Assembly: GCA_964483805.1 (NCBI GenBank)
Contig: CAZADH010000091.1
Location: forward strand, 1-20,330
Direction of reading: 5' to 3'
Source of the DNA: CAZADH01 sp964483805
GTDB lineage: Bacteria > Muiribacteriota > Ozemobacteria > Ozemobacterales > Ozemobacteraceae
DNA: 20,330 nucleotides
Part shown: piece after piece, positions 15,048 through 20,330 of the stretch
Layout: each line of letters starts with the position of its first letter
How positions within the stretch are numbered: position 1 is the first letter of the stretch
Position numbers and translations under genes: made by a program
Notes under the pieces: generated by a model
Told to the model about the DNA's origin: nothing
What the model saw: only the letters and a program-made list of their open reading frames with translations
Databases searched by the model: none

Positions 15048-16964
15048 ATGAAGAAGCGATTCATTCTGTTGCTCGCCCTGTCGTTCCTGTTCCCCGCGCT
15101 GCTGGCGGCCGACGCCAATCGCCCGCTGGCGGGCTTGTCGTTTCTGCTCGATCCCGGGCACGGGGGCAATGATCCCGGCGCCGTGGGCCCCACGGGCTTG
15201 ACCGAGGCAGACACGAACCTGCGCGTCGCCCGGTATCTGGGCCGGTTGTTGACCGCCGACGGCGCCACGGTTCATTTCACGCGCACCGCTGACACCGGGC
15301 TCAGCCTGGGCGAACGGGTTGCCCGCGCGGAGACGCTCAATCCCGACTTGTTCGTCTCGATCCACCACAATGCCTCATTGAAAAAGATGAGCGAGAATCG
15401 CGGCGAAATTTTCTTCAACGCTCTCGATTTCGGCACTGCGCCGGCGCTGGGCCGCGAGATGAACGACGCGCTCGCGCGCACCACCAAGGTCGGTCGCTCC
15501 CTGCTGTTGCCCGGCGGGTTCTACGTCCTGCGCAACAATCCGGCACCGGCAATCCTGACCGAAGGCAGTTACATTTCGATTCCGCTCGAGGAAAAGGCAT
15601 TGAAGTCGGGTCGGGCCCTGACCGAGGAGGCACTGGCGCTGCATCAGGCCATCCGCCGGTATTTTGCCGACCCGCCCATCCGCCTGACCCTGGTTTCGGG
15701 TGGGGCCGTATCGGCCCAGTCGCAGTACATCACCCTGCTCGTCGCCGCCTCCGGGCCGATCCGCAATGCGGGCATGGACGCCACCGGTCCGACCATGTCG
15801 ACCTGGCGGCTGAACGCCCTGCCGATGATGGGGCACGTCTATGCCTTGCGCAATGTCGAACCGCTGACCACCGGCGCTTACACGCTGCGGGTACGGGGCC
15901 GCGGCGACTCCGGCAAGTGGTCGACACCGCTGCCGGTGAAGATCGACGTCTCATTGCCGATCGCGCGCTGTCGCCTCGACTCGGTGGCACCTTATCTGCC
16001 CGTGGGTTTCCAGGGCACGCTGCCGCTGCGACTGACGTTGCTCGATGACCTCGGCCGCCCCAATCAGCGCAGTGTCGGTTACCGTCTCGACATCGGCGGC
16101 ACCCGGTTCAGCGGGCGCACCGAGGCGACGGCAACCGGTGCCGAGACGTTGATCACTGTGCCCGTCCACCGCGTCACCCGCGCCGGCACCATCGACATGA
16201 CGGTGCAGCTCGACGACGGCCCGTGGCTTCGTTGGTCGCTGCCGGCCCGCGATGCGCGCACGCATGGCATCATCGGGCGGATCACCTCGAGCTTCACAAA
16301 ACAGGGTCTTGCTGATGTATTGATATCGTATGGCTCCAGTCGGCGGACCACCACCGATCAACACGGTTACTTCTGGCTCGAGTGGCCGCGGTCGTTCGGC
16401 CGGATGCGGATCGACCTGACCCCGCCGCCCGGATACGCTCCGGAGACCCGGTGGCTGGAGGCGCGCGATCGCATCACCAACGCGCCCGAGATCGTCCTGG
16501 CGCCCAATCATCCGACGTTGATGAACAAGCGCGTCGCAATCATGACCACCGATGCGTTGTTGCCGTTCGCCCGCAGCGTTGCCGATCAGTTGAATGCCGG
16601 CGGCGCGAAGGCCGAGATCCTGCCGTTGCAACGCGACGAAGAGAGTGTGCACCGGGCCGTGAATCTGGCCAACAAGCTGCCGGGGCTCGACTTCGTCTGG
16701 TCGTTCAAAGATGCGCGCGGCGACGCGGTCGAGTTCCGTCACTATCACCGCGGCGGCCGCGGCCTCGAGCTGGCGAAGTTTGTTGGCGCCCGCATCCAGC
16801 AGCACGTGCGCGAAACGCCGGCGCCGATCGTCGGTCCCGGATCCGACTATGAACTCGGACACTGCGGGGCCTCAACACTGGTAATCGCGTTGCCGCCTCA
16901 ACGAACTGCGGTTCTCGAACGCGTCATCGCCGACGGGTTGTTCACCAAGATGGCAACACCCTGA
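15048..16964 (+). CDS. Exported N-acetylmuramoyl-L-alanine amidase with degenerate second amidase-like domain
   Basis: A 638-residue protein. The start at ATG 15048 gives a clean signal peptide (MKKRFILLLALSFLFPALLAADA); the frame runs back to 14970 without support. The amidase_3 domain is residues of about 29-207, with H38 (LDPGHGGNDPGA), E53 (LTEADTN), H106 (SIHHN) and catalytic E172 (ILTEGSYIS), all intact. Residues of about 215-300 and 305-400 look like beta-sandwich, Ig-like modules. Residues of about 407-485 resemble a carboxypeptidase-regulatory-like fold (GIIGRITS...GLADVLISYGSSRRTTTDQHGYF). Residues of about 494-632 repeat the secondary pattern of the amidase domain but lack the zinc and catalytic residues. 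It should cleave peptidoglycan in the periplasm. A promoter separates it from the J-protein gene, although read-through is possible. Confidence 0.88.
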   Translation: MKKRFILLLALSFLFPALLAADANRPLAGLSFLLDPGHGGNDPGAVGPTGLTEADTNLRVARYLGRLLTADGATVHFTRTADTGLSLGERVARAETLNPDLFVSIHHNASLKKMSENRGEIFFNALDFGTAPALGREMNDALARTTKVGRSLLLPGGFYVLRNNPAPAILTEGSYISIPLEEKALKSGRALTEEALALHQAIRRYFADPPIRLTLVSGGAVSAQSQYITLLVAASGPIRNAGMDATGPTMSTWRLNALPMMGHVYALRNVEPLTTGAYTLRVRGRGDSGKWSTPLPVKIDVSLPIARCRLDSVAPYLPVGFQGTLPLRLTLLDDLGRPNQRSVGYRLDIGGTRFSGRTEATATGAETLITVPVHRVTRAGTIDMTVQLDDGPWLRWSLPARDARTHGIIGRITSSFTKQGLADVLISYGSSRRTTTDQHGYFWLEWPRSFGRMRIDLTPPPGYAPETRWLEARDRITNAPEIVLAPNHPTLMNKRVAIMTTDALLPFARSVADQLNAGGAKAEILPLQRDEESVHRAVNLANKLPGLDFVWSFKDARGDAVEFRHYHRGGRGLELAKFVGARIQQHVRETPAPIVGPGSDYELGHCGASTLVIALPPQRTAVLERVIADGLFTKMATP

Positions 16965-17002
16965 GCCTGCCGGGCCTCGGCCCCGGCGGATCTTCACCAC
17001 AG

Positions 17003-17047
17003 ACCCCCCGCGCCACGTCCTGCGAACGGACGTGGGCCGCGGGGGTT
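17003..17047 (+). terminator. Rho-independent terminator after the second amidase
   Basis: CCACGTCC (17013-17020) pairs with GGACGTGG (17028-17035) across a seven-base loop, extended after a two-base bulge by CCCCCGCG pairing with CGCGGGGG. TTCTCTTT follows at 17046-17053. The hairpin begins 38 bases after the stop at 16964 and is strong enough to end transcription on the plus strand. Confidence 0.85.
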
Positions 17048-17119
17048 CTCTTTGGGCCGACAATCAAGGTTCTGCGCCGGCGGCACGTCGGAATACCGCA
17101 GAGATGCGGGAGAATTTCG

Positions 17120-17139
17120 CGTGCCGCGAGATCGGCACG
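17120..17139 (-). terminator. Hairpin after the carbonic anhydrase gene (weak terminator)
   Basis: CGTGCCG and CGGCACG form a 7-bp stem around a six-base loop, ten bases beyond the carbonic anhydrase stop on the minus strand, followed by CGAAATTCTCC. A smaller 5-bp hairpin (CCGCA-GAGA-TGCGG, 17096-17109) comes next. T content after the stem is modest, so termination is only probable. Confidence 0.45.
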
Positions 17140-17148
17140 TCTCGCAGA

Positions 17149-17946
17149 TCAGCGGACTTCTTCGACCTTCCCGGTGTCGAGATCGTACAGCGCGCCGACC
17201 ACGGTCAAACGCCCTGATGATCCAAGGTGGGCGAGGATCGGCAGCGACTCGCGTACCGCCTTGACCATGGCGCGAATGTTGTTGTTGATCGCGTTTTCGA
17301 GAACATCGCCACGCTGGTCGCGGGCCAATTCGACCGACGGTTTGATCGCTTCGATGAGCGGCCCGATGTGGCCCGGCGCTTCGCCGCCCTTGACGGTCGC
17401 AGACACGGCACCGCAGCGTTCGTGACCCAACACGACAACGAGCGACACCCCGAGATGCTCAGCGGCATACTCGACACTGCCCAGAACGAAGTCATCGACG
17501 ACGTTGCCGGCGACACGAATGACGAAGAGGTCCCCGATCCCCTGATCGAACAGGAGTTCTGGGGGAACACGCGAGTCGGAACATGTCAATACAATCGCAA
17601 GCGGTTTCTGTGACTGGCCCGTCTCTTCACGACGGCGTGCATCCTGACGCGGCCGCATGGCCAGGCCGGCGACATAGCGATCGTTGCCGGCCTTCAGCTC
17701 CTTCCAGACGTTGCGGGTCGACACTTTGTTTTTTGGGGCATGGGCGTGGTTCGCGGCCGGGGTCGCCCCGTGGCCGAGGCCGGGTGCCGCGGTCAGCGTC
17801 GCCGGCCCGTGTGCTGCCACCGGGGCCACGGCATGCTCGGTCGGGCCCGCATGGGCGGGCGCTGCCGCACCGTGATCCGAGGCAACCACCGGGACTCCGA
17901 TGCCAACGCACACAACACTCAGACAGAAGATCAGGAACGGCCTCAC
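17149..17946 (-). CDS. Exported beta-class carbonic anhydrase with His-rich linker
   Basis: A 265-residue protein starting at GTG 17946, which follows GGAGG seven bases away; this start gives a signal peptide (RPFLIFCLSVVCVGIGVPVVAS, cut near residue 23). Residues 24-74 are an Ala/Pro/Gly linker with seven histidines (H25, 32, 38, 46, 59, 67, 69). The enzyme domain is about 77-265, with zinc ligands C122, D124 (CSDSRVP), H175 and C178 (GHERCGA), and the RVAGNVV motif. It interconverts CO2 and bicarbonate. Most beta-carbonic anhydrases are cytoplasmic; export to the periplasm is known but less common. The linker may bind metal, which is an inference. It has no obvious operon partner: pmbA upstream ends at a hairpin. 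Confidence 0.93.
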   Translation of the reverse strand: MRPFLIFCLSVVCVGIGVPVVASDHGAAAPAHAGPTEHAVAPVAAHGPATLTAAPGLGHGATPAANHAHAPKNKVSTRNVWKELKAGNDRYVAGLAMRPRQDARRREETGQSQKPLAIVLTCSDSRVPPELLFDQGIGDLFVIRVAGNVVDDFVLGSVEYAAEHLGVSLVVVLGHERCGAVSATVKGGEAPGHIGPLIEAIKPSVELARDQRGDVLENAINNNIRAMVKAVRESLPILAHLGSSGRLTVVGALYDLDTGKVEEVR

Positions 17947-18001
17947 AAAACAACCTCCTCGTTTGCAGCAGCATGGCACCAACACATACTATGTATTTAT
18001 A

Positions 18002-18035
18002 ACACCGCGGGGTCCACAACGGCACCCCGCGGTGT
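18002..18035 (-). terminator. Terminator of the tldD-pmbA unit
   Basis: ACACCGCGGGGT (18002-18013) and ACCCCGCGGTGT (18024-18035) form a perfect 12-bp stem with a ten-base loop. On the minus strand it begins 52 bases after the pmbA stop and continues TTATAAATACATAG, an A/T-rich but not purely T tract. The same A/T-rich stretch could hold the carbonic anhydrase promoter, though no -35/-10 pair with good spacing was found. Confidence 0.75.
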
Positions 18036-18087
18036 CTGCCGGCGACAGATGGTGGTCGCCGAGCATACATACAACCAATGACGTCGA

Positions 18088-19428
18088 TCAGAACTCCGTA
18101 ACGCCTGAGAAATTGAACTTGCTCAACCGCACGGCCGGCACCTGCGTGGCACCGTACGAACTGATGAAGGTTCGGGTTTCGCGCGCAATGGCATCGACAT
18201 GGGCCAGGGCGCCGAGGATCTCCTGGGTGAAGCGGAAGTTCTTCAGGCCCTTGGTCACCTGTCCGTTCTCGATGAGGAACGTGCCATCGCGGGTCATGCC
18301 GGTGATCAGGGTCTTTTTGGGATCGAGCGGGTTCGTGTAGTGGAAGCGTGTCACGTAGACACCCTTCTTGATGCCCTTGATCAGGTCTTCGCGCGGTGTC
18401 GCACCGGGAGCCATGAAGACATTGAGAGGAATGGCACCGTAGGCATTCGGCGCCGGCAACGCATGACCGGTGTTCTCGACCTTGGCCAGACGCGCGTTGT
18501 AGTTGTCCCACACCGCGTTCTTGGCCACGCCGGCCGTGATCAGCTCGACACGCTTCTTGGGGAATCCTTCGAAATCGAACGGCATCGGCTTGCCGCGCGG
18601 GTCGAGACCGTCATCCCACAGACTGACGTGCTTGTCGACGACCTTCTTTCCCGCCAGTTCGGCGAGGAAGCTGCGGCCCTCGCGAACGGCCAGACCATTG
18701 AACCCCATCATGCACAAGAAGTCGACGAGCGTGGCGACGGCCATCTCCTCGAGCACGACCGGATAGTTGCCGGGAGCCAGTTCCACCGGATGCCGCGACC
18801 GTTCGGCCTTGTCAATGGCCTCGGCCGACAACGCCGCCGGATCGAGATCGTTGACATCGATGGCGCTCGCTTCGGCGAAACCCGAGGAGTCATCGCTCAT
18901 GATCGTCGTCGAGAACTCGGCCACGGTGACGGGTTGATAGGCCCAGACCCCGCGGCTGTTGCCGATGCCGGTCTCGCGCAGTCCGGTCGAAAAGGTGCCG
19001 GACGCCACCAATCCCTTGGCTTTGGCGCGACCGATCAGATCGGCCACGGCCGCCGCCCGGCGTTCGTGGCTCGCCAGCATGGTCGACGGCCGGTAGGCAT
19101 CTGCAACCGCATACTGACTTTTCTCAGGAAGATCGCCGAAATCGGGGTCTTCTTCAGCGAGCTTTGCCACGGTCATTGCCCGCTCGACCAGCTTCTGCAA
19201 ACCGGCGTCAGACAACACGTTTGCGGACGCACAACCGATGCGTTTACCGAAAGCCACCCGCAATGACACGCGTCCATCGCGTTCTGCTGCGTGCTGATGA
19301 ATATAGTTGCTGGCGAAGCGGGTCATGTTGGCCTCGCCACCGAACACGAGCACCTCAGCCTGATCGGCCTTGGATGCACGATCGAGAACCTGTTTAACAA
19401 TCTTTTCAGTTCGTTCGATGCCCAACAT
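18088..19428 (-). CDS. pmbA: TldE/PmbA metalloprotease-partner subunit
   Basis: A 446-residue cytoplasmic protein (E. coli PmbA has 450). TldE is the non-zinc partner of TldD; the heterodimer degrades or trims unfolded peptides and matures some ribosomal peptides such as microcin B17, and it lets CcdA be degraded. Family features: the N-terminal segment VKQVLDRASKADQAEVLVFGGEA, the central GNSRGVWAYQPVTVAEFSTT block, PVELAPGNYPVVLEEMAVATLVDF, and the terminal FSGVTEF. No HExxxH motif is present, as expected. ATG 19428 lies two bases after the tldD stop (TGA TC ATG) with GGGGG upstream inside tldD, so the two are translationally coupled. A longer frame upstream overlaps tldD and is rejected. 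No ribosomal peptide precursor gene is visible nearby. Confidence 0.93.
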   Translation of the reverse strand: MLGIERTEKIVKQVLDRASKADQAEVLVFGGEANMTRFASNYIHQHAAERDGRVSLRVAFGKRIGCASANVLSDAGLQKLVERAMTVAKLAEEDPDFGDLPEKSQYAVADAYRPSTMLASHERRAAAVADLIGRAKAKGLVASGTFSTGLRETGIGNSRGVWAYQPVTVAEFSTTIMSDDSSGFAEASAIDVNDLDPAALSAEAIDKAERSRHPVELAPGNYPVVLEEMAVATLVDFLCMMGFNGLAVREGRSFLAELAGKKVVDKHVSLWDDGLDPRGKPMPFDFEGFPKKRVELITAGVAKNAVWDNYNARLAKVENTGHALPAPNAYGAIPLNVFMAPGATPREDLIKGIKKGVYVTRFHYTNPLDPKKTLITGMTRDGTFLIENGQVTKGLKNFRFTQEILGALAHVDAIARETRTFISSYGATQVPAVRLSKFNFSGVTEF

Positions 19429-19430
19429 GA

Positions 19431-20330
19431 TCACTTCACCCCCACATGTACATTGCGGAAGCGGGCCGGCGCGACCCCGTGCCCGACATGGGCAATCTGC
19501 GACGGTTGGCCCTTGCCGCAGTTCGGAGTGCCCCACAGGCCCCAGTATTTCTCGTTGCAGACCGCGTCGCAGTTCGCCCAGAAGTGCGGCGTAATTCCGG
19601 TGTAGATCGGGTTCTTGAGCATCCGCCCGAGCTTGCCGTTCTTGATTTCCCAGGCGATCTCGGTGCCGAACTGGAAATTCAGCCGCTTGTCGTCGATCGA
19701 CCAGGAGCGATTGGTCACCATGTAGATGCCACTCTTGGTGTCGGCGATGAGATCCTCGAAAGCCCAGTCACCGGGAGCGAGACAGACGTTGGTCATGCGC
19801 ACGATCGGGATGCGGTCCCAGGAGGTGGCGCGGTTGGCGCCGTTGCTGGGCAGCTCGAGATCGGCTGCGGTCTCGCGGCTCATCAGGTAACCGACGAACC
19901 GGCCTTCTTTCACGAGTTCTGTGCGACAAGTTGGCACGCCATCGTCGTCGAACCCGTACGTACCCAACCCGCTGACGATCGTACCATCCTGGAAGAGATT
20001 GACGTGTTTCGACCCGTAGGTGAAGTTGTTGAGTTTGGCGGTGTCGAGGAAGCTCGTGCCGGCGTAGCTGGCCTCCATGCCGAACACACGATCGAGCTCG
20101 ACGGCGTGACCGCACGACTCGTGCACCTGCAACGCGAGTTGCGTCGGGTCGAGAATGATGGTGTTCTCGCCGGTCGGGCATTCATCGGCCGAGAGCAGGG
20201 CCACGACCTCTTCCGCGATCCGGGCGGCATTTTGCTCGAGATGCATGTCTTCGATGAGTTCCCAGCCGCAGGTGCCCTGTTGGCGACCAAACGAGTTGGG
20301 ATAACTGCGCTTCTGCATTTCGGTCTTGCC
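19431..20330 (-). CDS. tldD: TldD zinc metalloprotease, 5' partial
   Basis: Only the C-terminal 299 codons are in the window; the frame stays open to base 20330, so the N-terminal part, about 180 residues in typical TldD (about 480), lies outside. The zinc motif HESCGHAVELD has its first His at codon 20123-20121; family knowledge assigns both His as zinc ligands and the Glu as catalytic. The third ligand is the Cys of PNCGKGQP (codon 19520-19518), just before the typical ending VGHGVAPARFRNVHVGVK. It forms a heterodimer with the product of the next gene, pmbA, whose ATG is two bases after this TGA. It is a cytoplasmic protease with an active site reached through a tunnel, suited to unfolded peptides. 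The site residues are intact. Confidence 0.95.
   Translation of the reverse strand, partial: GKTEMQKRSYPNSFGRQQGTCGWELIEDMHLEQNAARIAEEVVALLSADECPTGENTIILDPTQLALQVHESCGHAVELDRVFGMEASYAGTSFLDTAKLNNFTYGSKHVNLFQDGTIVSGLGTYGFDDDGVPTCRTELVKEGRFVGYLMSRETAADLELPSNGANRATSWDRIPIVRMTNVCLAPGDWAFEDLIADTKSGIYMVTNRSWSIDDKRLNFQFGTEIAWEIKNGKLGRMLKNPIYTGITPHFWANCDAVCNEKYWGLWGTPNCGKGQPSQIAHVGHGVAPARFRNVHVGVK

Noticed and set aside
19429..19536. Longer start for pmbA overlapping tldD
   Set aside because: The added residues are unlike the family and overlap the conserved end of tldD; ATG 19428 gives the normal length.
18036..20330. Ribosomal peptide precursor near tldD/pmbA
   Set aside because: No short gene with a leader-peptide look or a ribosome binding site was seen beside the pair; the 3' flank holds only a terminator and the carbonic anhydrase.

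Overview
The window is a GC-rich stretch of bacterial chromosome with 13 protein genes. Two of them run off the window ends. I see no tRNA, rRNA, CRISPR array, insertion sequence or prophage gene. Several features point to a diderm (Gram-negative type) bacterium: an AMIN-type cell-wall amidase of the kind used in outer-membrane bacteria, many Sec-exported proteins, a transmembrane chemoreceptor and a sigma54-dependent regulator. The phylum cannot be fixed from this sequence alone. Exported clostripain-type and gluzincin-type peptidases together with amidases suggest a poorly cultivated environmental lineage. A Riflebacteria/Ozemobacteria-like bacterium is only a weak guess.

Layout. Bases 1-1881 (+) are the 3' part of a clostripain-family (C11) cysteine peptidase with a C-terminal YfaP-like domain. 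Bases 1936-2934 (-) are an exported TPR protein that converges on it. Bases 3113-9714 (+) look like one operon: AMIN/amidase_3/LysM cell-wall amidase, methyl-accepting chemotaxis protein, RNase Z-like metallo-beta-lactamase-fold protein, and NtrC-type sigma54 activator. It ends at a strong hairpin (9738-9770). Bases 9794-13751 (-) hold two tandem paralogous secreted zinc metallopeptidases, each with its own promoter and separated by a terminator. Divergent from them, 13954-16964 (+) carries a class-B J-protein and a second exported amidase, which may be read from a leaderless transcript. A terminator follows. Bases 17149-17946 (-) are an exported beta-carbonic anhydrase with a His-rich linker. 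Bases 18088-20330 (-) are pmbA/tldE and the 3' part of tldD, two bases apart.

How the genes fit together. Most of the window is concerned with the cell envelope and proteolysis: two peptidoglycan amidases, three exported peptidases, an exported TPR protein, an exported carbonic anhydrase and the cytoplasmic TldD/TldE protease pair. The four-gene operon joins a cell-wall hydrolase to a chemoreceptor and a sigma54 activator with no chemotaxis kinase or partner histidine kinase beside it. The least ordinary items are: the C-terminal domain of the second amidase, which looks like a catalytically dead copy of its own amidase domain; the tandem metallopeptidase pair; a 20-bp dyad in front of the operon; helically phased CGGGTG repeats abutting the J-protein promoter; and Pro/Ala-rich or His-rich low-complexity segments in several unrelated proteins. 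No gene-free stretch exceeds about 215 bases.
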